A DNA stretch of 37,470 nucleotides, taken from assembly GCA_051453625.1 (NCBI GenBank), contig JBOZIK010000001.1, forward strand, positions 9,474,931-9,512,400, given 5' to 3'. Below the pieces are notes generated by a model. The model was not told where the DNA came from and did not search any database. It was given only the letters and a program-made list of their open reading frames with translations. Positions 8,869 through 20,639 of the stretch are shown piece after piece (position 1 is the stretch's first letter; the number at the start of each line of letters is the position of its first letter). The stretch comes from Welwitschia mirabilis. Its lineage: Eukaryota > Gnetophyta > Gnetopsida > Welwitschiales. Position numbers and translations under genes: made by a program.

Positions 8869-11457
8869 TGGAAGAGAGAGAATTCTCCCAAAATTCCACT
8901 CACAAGGTATGGAAGATCCCTCCATCTCTTCCACATCTAGCTACAGTATGCCTCTAAGACCTCCTTTGAACTGCTTTCGTGCTCGAGATAGCTCTATTTC
9001 GCACATGTGTATGCTTCAGAGGCCACCCTTCACTAAGCCTGAGAAAATCCATAGTTTCCCTTAGCATAAGTTTCATTCCAAAGTTAAAGAACTAGTCTAT
9101 TGCTTCAAATAAGTTCCCTTTCCCTAAACCCATTCCTTCCCACCTCACTTGACACTTTTCATGCCCAAGGCATCAAATTTGACATCAGCATGGAAGATCT
9201 TGCATGTTCTCCTTCCAGACTTAGTCTTCAGATTTTGCTATAGTCTAGCATGTCCCATTTAGTGAGGGTCATTTTAATTGTCCTTTCCATAAGTCTAAAT
9301 CCCATCTACTTTTGTTGAAGCTAGTCTCCCATGATCCTCCTCTTCCTTGTCTCCTAAGTTCCCTGAGTCTCAAGCCATTCCCTCGTCTACCGTTCCTTAG
9401 AGCTTTTTTATTCTCTCTGCTCATTCCCTCACGCCTGTTCTTTCTNNNNNNNNNNNNNNNNNNNNNNNNNNNNNNNNNNNNNNNNNNNNNNNNNNNNNNN
9501 NNNNNNNNNNNNNNNNNNNNNNNNNNNNNNNNNNNNNNNNNNNNNNNNNNNNNNNNNNNNNNNNNNNNNNNNNNNNNNNNNNNNNNNNNNNNNNNNNNNN
9601 NNNNNNNNNNNNNNNNNNNNNNNNNNNNNNNNNNNNNNNNNNNNNNNNNNNNNNNNNNNNNNNNNNNNNNNNNNNNNNNNNNNNNNNNNNNNNNNNNNNN
9701 NNNNNNNNNNNNNNNNNNNNNNNNNNNNNNNNNNNNNNNNNNNNNNNNNNNNNNNNNNNNNNNNNNNNNNNNNNNNNNNNNNNNNNNNNNNNNNNNNNNN
9801 NNNNNNNNNNNNNNNNNNNNNNNNNNNNNNNNNNNNNNNNNNNNNNNNNNNNNNNNNNNNNNNNNNNNNNNNNNNNNNNNNNNNNNNNNNNNNNNNNNNN
9901 NNNNNNNNNNNNNNNNNNNNNNNNNNNNNNNNNNNNNNNNNNNNNNNNNNNNNNNNNNNNNNNNNNNNNNNNNNNNNNNNNNNNNNNNNNNNNNNNNNNN
10001 NNNNNNNNNNNNNNNNNNNNNNNNNNNNNNNNNNNNNNNNNNNNNNNNNNGTCTTGAAGCTGTTCCCTTGCTATTAGTTTGTAACTAGCTAGGAGATGAT
10101 GTCTGGATGCTATATGGGTCTATACCCCTACAATCAGTATCATTTCTCCCTTGTCTCCTAATACCACTCCCACTATTTTGCTCTTAGACAATAGTTGCAG
10201 CCTTTCCCTTTCTCTCTTGCTTCTAGGTCCTCACATTTGGAGGTCATCTCTTTATTCACTGATACCTTCCTAATTCCTCATTCTTGCTGCTCTTCAGTCA
10301 AGTGTTGTCTTTCCTTCCAACACCTAGATATTAATCTTAGCCTCCATTGACAACAGTCTTCTCAATCCAAGTTAACCAAAGTTGTATCTTTTTTCATGGA
10401 GGAGTCTATAAGAAAGTCAGATGTTATTTCTCTTTTCTCAAGGTTGCCTTCTCTTAGGACTCACTCAAAGTTTCCCTTCATTATAGGAAGATTTCTTCCC
10501 CTTTTCTCTTGCCTTTTCTTTTTGTTGTCTTCCTCCCACAAGAAAGGACCTGATATATATTGTCCTTCTTCCTTCTTTTGAGAGAGAGTGTTGTTCTATA
10601 GTTATATTGTTCCTAAATAAGATAAAGTTTTGTTTTTCTCTTACACTCTGGAACTTACCCTTGTAGGCACATCAGAGTCAAAGTGAAAAGGACCTTGTGT
10701 AAGGCAACCCTCTTTCTTTGAGAGAAATAACCTTTAATTTTCAGTGGAGGAAAAAGAGCATCCTTAGCGTGTAACCTTCTTCCTTCTTTCTAAAGAACTT
10801 CCCTAACCCAACCTTGCTAGGAGATCCAGTTTTGGAACCTCTAATCCCCACACCCCAGACCTGCTTCATCTTCCCTATTGCGGATACGTTTGGAGTAATG
10901 TACGGGTACCTCTCTTTTTGGAAGTCCTCCCCTTTCTTCACCCTATACTCTTTCCCTTTTTTCGTTAAGCCTTCTATTTTCTGTAACGTTCTCACCCCAT
11001 GCTGTAGTTGTCCCCTGTTACTCTGTACCTTGAGAGTTCCTATTTTGGGTGCCTAATTTCATGCTGCCCTCTCAAACAAGTCTAGGCTGCCTCACCCTGG
11101 AAAGCAGACATTGTTGTCCCTTCCTAGCCTAGGGAATTGAATTTACGTTAAGAGAAACTTTGAAAGCATTTTCATCCAGTAAAAATATAATATAGAGACT
11201 TACTGCATTGCAATTACAACGAATAAGCATGAAAATGCAGAGATACAAGGACACTGAAACATTGTACAATATCATTGCAATGGACAGGATTCCATTTGTC
11301 TCGGATAAAGCACATCTCAAAAAGCCAAAAAAAAAAATTTTAACATAGGAAATTTAAACAGTTATATTTGGCAACCAAAGAAACTTCCAATGAAGAGGGG
11401 GAAAAAGTATGCATTTGTTAAAATAAAGAATTCATTCAAGAGGATCACCACTTGTAC
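8869..11457. other. No recognisable gene; pyrimidine-rich sequence
   Basis: The plus strand is unusually C/T-rich (about 9080-9445 and 10140-11060). Its ORFs look like by-products of composition (Leu, Ser, Pro, Phe). I found no continuation of the FAHD gene here, although the gap could hide exons. The strand bias suggests a decayed transposon or spacer, but no domain is visible. Confidence 0.5.
9446..10050. other. 605-base assembly gap
   Basis: A run of N. Unlike the 100-N gaps elsewhere, its length is irregular, which suggests an estimated size or masked low-quality bases. An ORF drawn across it is meaningless. Confidence 0.95.
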
Positions 11458-14400
11458 TTGTCTCAATTCATTGTTAATCCAACATTGTATTTGAAGGTCT
11501 TGCCCATTGATCTCAGATGCTGGAACTATCCAAGGACCCATGGGGCAAAATGTATCACAGCTTTTCCCCAAAAACCACTGTAAATGAACCACATGAGAAG
11601 AATAAATTCTTAGCATTCTGTCAGCATCCTACTTGAATGGCACACGACCTAAAAAGAAAATGATAAGGAAACAAATAAAGTCTTAGAATACCTGCTGGTG
11701 GCGTTTTTGCAAATCTCTGGCAGTAACATCATTTAAAATAGTGTACCTTTTTTAAAATAAATCTATCAGCTGAGATCTATAGAGACTAAAATATTGGATA
11801 ACAGAAAGGATACTTAAGCATTTAATACAGAATATGCAGATATAATTACTGAGTTTTCATATATCCATGGCTACAATACATTTGACAAGCTATAGGTAAC
11901 AATAGAATCATGACATTAAGATTGAAAGGACAATAGTTACAAGTCTTTCTCCAAGATTGTAAATCTGGCATCCATAAAGGGTTAGAATGTGATTCAAGAG
12001 AAAAGCAGGTATCTGTAGTGTCCCATTCTTTTTTATTCTTAATTCACAACTTATAACTCACCTTGCTTGCTAAGAAAGGATCTGGGGAAAAAAATTGGCA
12101 TCCAGTGAAGCAAGTGTCTTCTTATTTGTCTAGATCTCTTGCAAAAAACAAACCTAAAAAGAACGGGTTTCATACACAACTTGGCTTGCAGCAATTGTGC
12201 ATATAAGGTTTTCATCCACCAGTGGTTAATCATTACTGATAAGTCATTTATTATATACAAAGCATATTGTTTGTGATTTGAATTTGAAAACTACTAATTT
12301 AGTAAGTTTTCATCCAGAAAGCTCAACTTACAACCTTCCAGCTACTCTGTTTTGACTGGTAACCATTTACTGCAATGAGAAGCAGCCTTCCCCCAAGGGT
12401 AAGACCAGCACCTTACCCCTCATGAGGAGGTTTTGGATGTTTATGTCATGTTAGTCACCTCAGATACATTGTAGTTCTCATTTTTAATTGGCATTTCCAT
12501 CATCAAATCTTTGTACCCATTGTTTGTTCCTTCAGTAGACACCTTTAGACTATTTGTTTCTAAAAGCATGTGACTCAATTATGAACTAACTATGCCTTAA
12601 TAAATGCATAGCTCATTAGATGTTAAACATCCACAAAAAGGAGCCAGTTTTTATTTCGTCCACTTCTAACTCCATGTGATAAACTTGATAGTCCTACTAT
12701 TTACCTGGTACTTTTGTTTCTCTAAATGCTTTTATTCTTGATGCGATTCTTAAAGATAATTTTTTTAAAATACACCATATTTTCCAATTCTATTGTTTTT
12801 CCACTTAGTAGACTTCTTAAGATACTTTTTAAGACAAATCTCAAAGTTGTTTAAATGTGAGAAATAATAGTTAGACTTAAAGTTCATCATGTTTAATATT
12901 AAAAGCAGTAATTGCAGAATAACAGTTCTGTGTAGCACTATAAGGCACCACATATTAAGTGTCAGATAGGTCTACCCAGCTCCACTGGAGAACTTGTATG
13001 ATGTGCTCCTTTGAATCATAAAGCCTTGAGACAATGTTAAAGAGTGTTAACATATCAATATTGTACTTTCTGTATTAAGTTGCGAACTAAGTGTTGTTTA
13101 TGTAACATATAAAAACAGTTAAATATTACTCATGATACATATGACTGCACTCACAAATGATGAGATACATATTACTCTTGAGGGAAAGTCAAATCCTTCT
13201 AATGTAAAGAGACACCAATAATGATTATAACAGTTTCCTTTATAAGTTGTGTTCTTACTAACTTGTATTAATAATACTGGTGATGACAGTAATAACAGAC
13301 TTACATACTGATTGGTTTTAATCCCAATGGCACATTTATGATCTAACCAATGATTGAGAAGTTTGCAAGTAATCACCAGATTGGCAATTTGTTGATGTTT
13401 TAAAAGTTATATAACTGGAACAAGGACCACCCTGATTCCTCTCTTTCCTTTTTTAACCACAATCTATGATTAATAGTAGATTAATTGCAGTTGTAATCCT
13501 TCATAAATGAAAAAATAGAAGTGGGGGCTGCTGCATAAAAGCTGGACACAGTAATCCTAAACTTCATTTCTGTTGCATTGAATTATGTTGCATTTTGCAT
13601 TCATTCTAAAATCATTCCATCACTGCTCAAAAATGCCTTCGCTCAGATTTGTTCAACATTTCCATATTTTATTCACTGTTAGTTATGAGTTTCCCTTGAT
13701 TTCTTTGAGTTTTCAGCATTTTTTCTATTTTTCAAAGTCAAATATGCATTTTCAATTGGGTTGTAGCCATCTTGCTAATCTCTATTGAATATTGTGCCTT
13801 TTAAAATTCTTTACTGAAGTAGGTATCTCCATAGTTAATTTTCTAGCATCTTTGCAAGATTTACATGAGAGTGTGCAAACACCCTCTTCACCCCACTCCA
13901 TCAAGGTTGCTCTAGAATTTCTTTTTCTTTTTTCCCCCTTCTTTTTGTTTTCTTTTTAAGTTTTAGGAGCTTCACCCTACCATGGCTTCCACAAGCAACC
14001 AAGAGGGACACTATTGCAAGGCCTCCTTTGTTTACAGGATCAACCTATCCCTCTTGAAAATCAAAGATGGCAATCTTCTTGCAATCAAATGATTGTGAAC
14101 TATGGGAAATGGTTCTTGATCGATACTCTTTACCAACTCATGCTAATAGCTGGAGTAACAGGATAAAAACCAAGAGACATTTGGGATGCTGATGACAAGA
14201 AAAATGCTACTCTCAATGCCAAGGCTATGAATGCTCTAATTTGGGCTAATAGTTGAAAGATGTACAAATGGGAGGAATCTTGACATTCTCATGGGAAGAA
14301 GTTAAAAAAACATATGAGAGATGTAGTATTGTTAACACTTCCAATCACATAAACTTCACTAATTTTGTGAAGGCTAGCTCTTCTAGAAGTTCACTTTCAG

Positions 14401-15216
14401 AGATTTGGAAGAGCATGCTTGAAAAGGGTTAGATTTCATTTATCTCTGACCTATTCTCCCATATGCAAAACTTTATAATCATTCTTTTGCTTTGTACTTA
14501 GAGCTGATACCTAATGCACAAAAGGCACAACTTGTATCGGAATCAGCTGTATTTCCTTCTCATGAACTCATAGGATTGTAACGAGAAGCTGCTTCTAAGG
14601 TAAAGAGCCCTAGATCTGAAAGAGTTGCTTGCCCCTGCTGTCAAGACAAGTTTGTGGAAGGGAAGCAGGAACTGAAGGCTTGTTACTACCCCATGAGAGT
14701 GGGGTTAGGCTGCTGCCTAACCACTATAAGTATTGTGTGTGCACTTTCTTGTTCTTTGCTTCTTTAAGTTAATTTTTTAGCATAGTTATAAGTTAAAATA
14801 TTGCAAGCATCCTATTCACCCCCTATGTAGGGTCATAAAGATTCACTAACAAGTTATTCAAGAACAATGTTAAGCTGATTCATGGTATTTAAAAAATAAA
14901 AACTAAAAGAATAAAAAATAAAACTCTAAATTTGTGTGATGCCTTCAATGACATATCCACACATCTAATATCGTCATATAGTGACGCATGCCAAACTAAA
15001 ATAAGCCTATGTCACAGAGAAAGCATTTAGATTAACTCACAAACTGCATATTTGCAAGAAATATTTTATACATCAATCACATGAATCATAATTAGTAAAT
15101 ATTTTTCACTGAAATCACAATAAGCAAAAAATAAATCGTGAGACACCCAAAAACATGAGACATTGCATCCTCCTTTTTGATGCCACGTCCAGACTTGCCA
15201 ATTACCACAGCAAGTT
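11458..15216 (-). CDS. FAHD-family hydrolase/isomerase gene, three internal exons (partial)
   Basis: Three minus-strand exons join in perfect phase. Exon A (15147-15216) encodes LAVVIGKSGRGIKKEDAMSH-VF. Exon B (11692-11746) encodes [18 protein letters not shown]. Exon C (11458-11577) encodes [20 protein letters not shown] through INNELRQ. A Gly codon is split between A and B (GG|G). All sites are GT-AG: donors GTGTCT, GTATTC and GTACAA, acceptors ctgcag, aaaaag and tttacag. These 81 codons match the core of fumarylacetoacetate-hydrolase-domain proteins: the Glu-Leu-Ala-Val-Val-Ile-Gly strand, the metal-ligand Asp in the NDVTARD motif, and the [11 protein letters not shown] loop. Family members act on acylpyruvates, oxaloacetate or related diketo acids with Mg2+; the substrate is not readable here. 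No stop or frameshift falls in the three exons. The first exons and the 3' exons (with the expected TGTP motif) were not found, so the gene is either incomplete in the window or a fragment. Confidence 0.85.
13833..14850 (+). mobile_element. Small copia relic (gag fragment between LTR ends), nested in the FAHD intron
   Basis: Two stretches share the same sequence: 13836-13917 (agttaattttctagcat...caaacaccctcttcacccc) and 14767-14826 (agttaattttttagcat...caagcatcctattcacccc). This looks like the 3' ends of two LTRs. After the first comes a decayed primer site near 13955-13975 (ttttaggagcttcaccctac) and a gag start at 13982. No pol is seen between the copies, so this is a deleted or non-autonomous element. 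The 5' limit of the left LTR is not clear. It lies antisense to the host gene. Confidence 0.6.
13982..14400 (+). pseudogene. Copia gag fragment
   Basis: After the ATG at 13982 the sequence reads, with frame changes, PPLFTGSTYPYWKSKMAIFL, then SNDCELWEMVLDRYSLPTHA and NAKAMNALIWANS. These match the N-terminal Gag block of plant copia elements (a Phe-x-Gly-Tyr-x-x-Trp core followed by an Asn-Ala-Lys-Ala helix). Stops (for example after WANS) and frameshifts make it dead. The sequence belongs to a different copia family from E1-E3, whose Gag begins differently. Confidence 0.75.
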
Positions 15217-17749
15217 CTGCAGAATAAAGTCCTTAGACTTTTCAGTTGTTTTTCATTAATTCTGATACTATAAATAAACGTGTAAGATTAAGCCAAGGTT
15301 ACAACACTCCAGACATGATAAAGAGTTCTATTGGAACATTTATGCTCCATCAAATGCAATAAAATGACAATGCACAATTTAAGGAAAAAAAACAATTAAC
15401 AGAATCCCTTTCTGTTAATCCAATTTGCATTGCTTGTGCACAGTTATTCGTCGTTTTAAAAGCCCTCTGGCTGAACAAGTGCAAGCTTCAAATTTTTAGT
15501 GTTATTTCTATACACATCTGCCAAAAATGCACTTAATAACACAATGAAAACAAACATGTTCTTACCTTACACAATGGGTACTACATTTTAATTTCATTTT
15601 CAAGTTTGAATAGATATTGTAAAACAGGGGTGAGCTTTCAGTACGCTGTTTCCAAGAAACAAAGATAAACGGGAATTACATGGATAACGCACAAAAATGT
15701 TGAAGCCAAAGGCTGCAGGGGAACCATTGTGAATTCAGCTAAGACAAATAAATCTGACATAATGCTTCAAAAGATAAATTAATTGAAATAACCTACAATT
15801 TTCAAACTCTTCAATTTAATAAAGGAAATTATTACATCTCTTCATATATTGTTGGTTCAATTGCAAAAGAAATTCCATGCATGTTCCAAATTGTACAAAG
15901 TGCTAAGGACTAGAGACCTTGAAGGCAGAGAAGCCAACTCTAAAACTACCAGGTGGATTGCAAATCCTAAGGCTTGAAGCTTGAAGGATTGATGCTGGTT
16001 TTTTCTAAGAGTACAAAAATGATATTATAGTTGTCTAGTGGTTTGTCCTTCTTTGAAGGTGTGCTAGAATACCCTAATACAATTCCTTCAACAAAAAAAA
16101 TCAACAAGATGACACCTTGAAATTCATTATGTTCATGTTGATGAAGATGCTGACAACAACCACTAAAGATCTTGATGATGTGGTGATTGACAAATAATGC
16201 TAAAAATGTTGATGATGCATTAATGATGTTGTTGACTATTCCGATTGTGTTCAATTGTAGTATGTAATTGCTACTAGCCCCATAATTTACTATTTTATGT
16301 TATTTNNNNNNNNNNNNNNNNNNNNNNNNNNNNNNNNNNNNNNNNNNNNNNNNNNNNNNNNNNNNNNNNNNNNNNNNNNNNNNNNNNNNNNNNNNNNNNN
16401 NNNNNACCTATGTCCTATAAATAAGTGGGTATTGTAAATACTTTGATATATCGAATAAAAAGGGTTTCTCCCAATATTTCTTTAGATGCTACTGGAAGAC
16501 TTGTCATGACTTGACATAATAACAAATTGATGCTGCTTCTTGAAAAAGGTAATGTTGACAACAGAAGTTAGTAAAGACTCAACCAACGTTAACAAGATTC
16601 AATCATTAATGAAGAGTAATGATGACGCTAACAAAACACTAATTGATTGACAATGACAATTGATATTGGTTCTGAAATGATAGATGAAGTAATGATGAAA
16701 GTAGAAGCAAGCTGATATTGAAGAAGTATAGCAAACTATATGGTTGCACTATTGTTGTTGGGGCAACAACAACGAATGATGTCGTCTTTGTAGAAGTGCT
16801 ACAATATAAGCCCATTTTATATGTTGTTTAGATTTCCCACTTTCAAAACATCTTGCATATTCTACGTCCACAAAACTAACCAAGAGACTCCAATGTCAAA
16901 CCCCCAAAGTACAATCACACATTTTGTGTTCCCTTCAAGTACTCAAATGTCCAATTTACGACATGTAAATGTTCCCATAGTAGATTACAAATACATCGCC
17001 AAACAACTCCCACTATATGGGCAGTGTCAGACCTAGAACAACTTATCGATACATCAAGCTACCCACTATAGAAGTGTAAGGAACTTTTTCATCTTACTTT
17101 CTCTGCTTCACTCACTACGAAACCACCTTTCAACAATCCAAAAAGTGCAAATAATGGTTTAGAAACATGCTTACAAATAACCATGTTAAAATGCTTAAGA
17201 ACTTTTAGAGATGTATCTAGATTTACTCAACCAAAGTTTACATGACCTTTTATCACTATGAATATGCATGCACAATAGCATCTTTGTTGTTCTAAGATCT
17301 TTGTTCCAAGATCTCTAGTCCAAAATCTTCTTGGCTGGCCCAAGAGATTTTATCACTTTGAATATCCATTCCCAATGTCGTTTATATAACGTTTCATTAG
17401 GTTTAAAACCCTCACATTATAATGGCATTACACCACCTCACATTAACATAAAAAATTGACTCTCTCTAGTACAAGGACTTTTCACACCCTTCTAATGTCA
17501 ACAGTCAAAGAAAATAGTAACCTTAAGAGGGAAGAATTGGCTTCATATACAACAATTCTCCCTGTTAAACATAAATCTAATAATCATTCAAGAATCAAAG
17601 TGATGCACTGTTCAAACACACATTACTCACATCACAAGACTTCCACGCTATTCTTTGCAGAAATCATGTTTCTCAATTGTTATTGCCTTTGTCATGAAGT
17701 CAACAACATTTTTCTTTGTATACCACACAAACTCAACAACAAACTTTGG
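15217..17749. other. No recognised coding sequence upstream of exon A
   Basis: Earlier FAHD exons should lie to the right on the minus strand. I searched by eye for the expected NYxxH-type first-exon motif and found none. The region is AT-rich, with a 100-N gap at 16306-16405. A 95-codon minus ORF at 15967-16254 has no recognisable motif. Confidence 0.5.
16410..16470 (+). promoter_or_regulatory. Possible LTR promoter remnant (TATA box and poly(A)-like signal)
   Basis: Just right of the gap the plus strand has tcctataaataag followed about 35 bases later by gaataaaaaggg. This spacing is common in the core of plant LTRs. No second copy was found in the window, so the call is weak. Confidence 0.3.
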
Positions 17750-17754
17750 AGAGA

Positions 17755-18420
17755 CAAAAACATCATTTATCCCATTGCAAATAGTGAATGGATGAGCCCT
17801 TTGCAAAGAATCCCAAAGAAAAATGGTAATAGTGAATCTTTGTAGATTTTCGTACTCTTAATACTTATACTAAGAAAGATCACTTTCTTGTTCCTTTCAT
17901 TCATGAAATCCTTGATTAAACTCTCTGGGCATCATTATTGTTGATTTCTGAATGGATACAATAGCTATAATCAAATTCCTATAGCTCCAGAAGATCAAGA
18001 AAAAACTACTTTTAGTTGTCAATGTGGAACTTTTGCCTACTGCCGCATGACTTTTAGTTTACTTAGTACTCTTGAAACTTTCCAAACATGTATAATGGGT
18101 CCTTTTGCTGAATTCTCAAATGAATATTTAGAAATTTTTATGGATTAATTTTCCCTCTTGATGTGATTCCTTCAATCAAACAATGTGTTATTTAAAGTTG
18201 ATCTTGAATCTTTGTATTGATCATAATCTCGAACCTAATTGGGAGAAACGTTATTTCATGGTTACTAGAAGCATTGTTTTAGGTCGTATTATTTCTAAAG
18301 AAGGAAGAGAAATGGATCTTACAAAGATTAATATCATTTGTTCTCTGCCTACCCCTATTTGTGTAAAAGATGAAAGATTTTTCTTAGGACATGCTGGTTT
18401 TGATCGCTATTTTATTCCAT
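17755..18420 (+). pseudogene. Gypsy reverse transcriptase
   Basis: It starts with IIYPIANSEWMSPLQRIPKK (17757-17820), then KKDHF-VPFIHEILD (about 17873), FLNGYNSYNQIPIAPEDQEK (about 17945), GTFAYCRMTF, the catalytic block at 18130-18150, and NLEPNWEKRYFMVTRSIVLG with FLGHAGFDRYF. The catalytic FMDD-type motif is destroyed: the second Asp is a stop (GAT TAA, 18146-18148). Several other stops and shifts occur. The enzyme would have copied element RNA into DNA. Confidence 0.9.
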
Positions 18421-18429
18421 CCTTTACTT

Positions 18430-18990
18430 CTCTTAACAAACAATTGACTAAATTGCTTCTGAAAGATGCATCTTTCTCTTGGACCCTAATTGTGAACTTG
18501 CATTTCAAGAACTTAAGCAATTTTGATCATCTTCACTTATTCCTCAAGCTCCTAGTTAGTATTTTTCCTTTTCAGGTGATGACCGATGTGAGTGATTTCA
18601 CAGTAGGTGTACTCATAGGTCAAACTATTAATCATAAACCCTATGTCGTTTCCTATGCTAGCAAAACCTTGCATGATGTGCAACTTAACTATTCAACTAC
18701 TGAAAAGGAGATGTTATTTGTTATCTTTGCTCTTAAAAAGTGCCGCCACTATTTTATTGGTTATCCTATGATTATCTTTACTGATCATACTACTTTAAAA
18801 TACATTCTACATAAGCCCTTAATTAAACCTCTTCTTATGCATTAGGATCTTAAAATACATTCTACATAAGCCCTTAATTAAACCTCTTCTTATGCATTGG
18901 GATCTACTTATGCAAGAATTTACTATCACAATAATAATGGAGTTGGAAAGGAAAATCCTATTGTAGATCATTTATCTCCCCTTTCCCTAC
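18430..18990 (+). pseudogene. Gypsy RNase H
   Basis: The conserved series MTDVSDFTVGVLIGQ, YVVSYASKTLHDVQLNYSTT, TEKEMLFVIFALKK and IIFTDHTTLKYIL is well kept in a frame open from 18183 to 18845. The candidate catalytic acidic residues (Asp in TDVSD, Glu in TEKE, Asp in FTDH) are present. The frame closes in a 55-bp tandem duplication that introduces TAG at 18843-18845. The DHLS-type end of the domain appears near 18967-18978 in another frame. Confidence 0.88.
18795..18898 (+). repeat. Tandem duplication, 55-bp period, inside gypsy RNase H
   Basis: The 49-base stretch beginning ttaaaatacattctacataag at 18795-18843 recurs at 18850-18898. The intervening bases (aggatc against gggatc after the second copy) show one change. 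No N gap is present, so this is either a real small duplication or a local assembly slip. It breaks the reading frame. Confidence 0.9.
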
Positions 18991-19019
18991 CTATCAATTC
19001 AACTTAATGGAAGTTTGCC

Positions 19020-20130
19020 AGACGAAAATTTATTTGTTGTTAATGCTTCACATTTGTATGCTCATATTGCAAATTTCAAATCCTATAGTAAACTCCCTCG
19101 AAACATGTGTTATTATGAGCAAAAGACAATTCTACCTTAACAACATAAATATTTAAAAGAACCACCACTATTGTTTAAATATTATGCTAGCCAAATCTTT
19201 CAAAGATGTGTACCTGACAATGAAATGGATAGTATCTTAGAATTTTGTCACAATGGTGTGTGTGGTGGTCCTTATAGTGAAAAGAAAATCATGTCTAACA
19301 TCTTAAATGCTAACTTCTTTTGGCCTACCCTTTTTTAGGAAACTAATGAATTTTGTAAATCTTGTGATAAAAGCCAACAAATGGGTAGTACTAGCAAAAG
19401 AATTGAAATGCCTCTTGAATCTACTATTGATTGTGAACCTTTTGATGTTTGGGGTACAAATTTCATTGAACCATTCCCACTCTCCTATGGTAATGTTTAT
19501 ATTCTTCTTTGTGTGGATTATGTTATTAAATGTCTAGAAGCCAAAACTTGCAAAGATTGTGATGCTAAAAATGTTATTAGATTCTTAAAAGAATAAGTTA
19601 AANNNNNNNNNNNTCATCCAAAAGTAATCATTAGTGATTAAGGAACCCATTTTTGTAATAAAATATTCAGAAACCTTAAGCTAAAACGTGGAATCACTCA
19701 TAAAATAGATATTGCTTAACATCTTCAAACCAATGGCCAACTAGTAGTAACAAACTGTGAGCTTACTCGAATTTTTCAGAAAACCGTTAGTGCAAATAGA
19801 AAAGATTGGTGTTTAAAATTTTCTAATGTAATATGGACTTACCGTATAGCTTACAAAACACACATTGGCATTACGCCTTACAAAGTTCTTTCGGTAAACA
19901 ATGCTTCCTGCCTAGTGAGATAGAACGTCAAGCTTTTGATGCTATTCGTAGACTTGATCTTGAAAAATGTGCAAAAAATAAAATGAATCAATTCAATAAA
20001 CTAGATGAGATTAGATTAAATTCTTATGAGAACCAAGTTCTTACTAAAAAATGAATAGGAAAGATTTTCAAGTAGGCATTAAAGTTTTGCTTTTCAATTC
20101 ATGTTTTAATCTATTTCCTAGATCTACACT
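19020..20130 (+). pseudogene. Gypsy integrase
   Basis: Visible blocks: the zinc-binding region (HNGVCGGPYSEKKIMSN ... EFCKSCDKSQQ, 19250-19380) with ligands lost, the core start FDVWGTNFIEPFPLSYGNVY (19441-19500), VIISD followed by a stop (19636-19641), GQLVV (near 19737) and KTVSANRKDW (near 19783-19812), a TPYKV-like segment (near 19870), and the C-terminal LDEIRLNSYENQ and VLLFNS blocks up to about 20130. The first catalytic Asp reads Asn (AAT, 19459-19461). Frameshifts are frequent. The element cannot integrate on its own. Confidence 0.88.
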
Positions 20131-20639
20131 AAAGTTATGCACTGATCAAATTTTAAATGGATTTGAAATTTATTTTGATTCACCTTTTGGTTGTAAACAT
20201 GGAAAAAAATCTAAGAAACCAAACGATCTAAAATTTTTGTTTATTCTTACTTTTGTTTCATTAAATCTCATAACTATTGGTACTTTTTGAATGATGAAAT
20301 AAGAGCTATGAGTCTCATCTAATCACATTTGAGAGGGTTGTTAGCTTTGGGGAAAGCCTACTGTTGTTCATTTTTCAAAATTTTTGAACCATTAAAAAAA
20401 AAGGCTCATCATGTCTATTCTTAAATTTTCTTTTTCCCAATAAATTCTAACCAAGCTATGTATTTTTCCCCTCAAAATCTTAGTTTTCATCTTAAATGAG
20501 GGGTATAACCAGTTGTTACCGAAGTTTTAAGGTACCTCTAAGCTAAATGTTGCTAGTAATTTATCATTTCTAGGACCCCTGCTACTAAATCTTACAAACC
20601 AGACCTTAATTTTAGCCTTGTTAATTTGGCACTACAGAA

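Larger units (their letters stand above)
11747..15146 (-). other. 3.4-kb intron of the FAHD gene
   Basis: It lies between exons A and B (donor GT at 15145-15146, acceptor AG at 11747-11748). Apart from the copia relic at about 13833-14850 it is AT-rich with no coding sequence I recognise. The B-C intron is only 114 bases (11578-11691). Confidence 0.75.
17750..20140 (+). mobile_element. Ty3/gypsy relic, Athila-like, pol region
   Basis: Reverse transcriptase, RNase H and integrase follow in this order on the plus strand, the gypsy arrangement. The wording of the conserved blocks (PIAPEDQEKTTF, NWEKRYFMV, FLGHAGFDRYF, PSYGN-like integrase) resembles the Athila/Tat branch without a chromodomain. 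No gag, protease or LTR was recognised nearby. Stops, frameshifts and a tandem duplication show long decay. An 11-N run (19603-19613) interrupts integrase. Confidence 0.88.

Noticed and set aside
9312-10088. A 258-codon plus ORF
   Set aside because: About 200 codons are N. The rest is Leu/Ser/Pro-rich sequence from pyrimidine tracts.
10741-10995. Minus ORF containing TGSPSKVGLGK, similar to the TGTP-x-GVG motif expected in a downstream FAHD exon
   Set aside because: The residues before it do not match the FAHD family, no suitable acceptor in phase was found, and the region is low in complexity. Treated as chance.
12375-12430. Inverted word ggtaag...cttacc near 12398-12418, considered as a small structured RNA or SINE
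   Set aside because: The stem is only six bases, and no promoter boxes or tail were seen.
15967-16254. 95-codon minus ORF considered as an upstream FAHD exon
   Set aside because: No NYxxH, EVDYE or other family wording is present, and no splice pair places it in phase with exon A.
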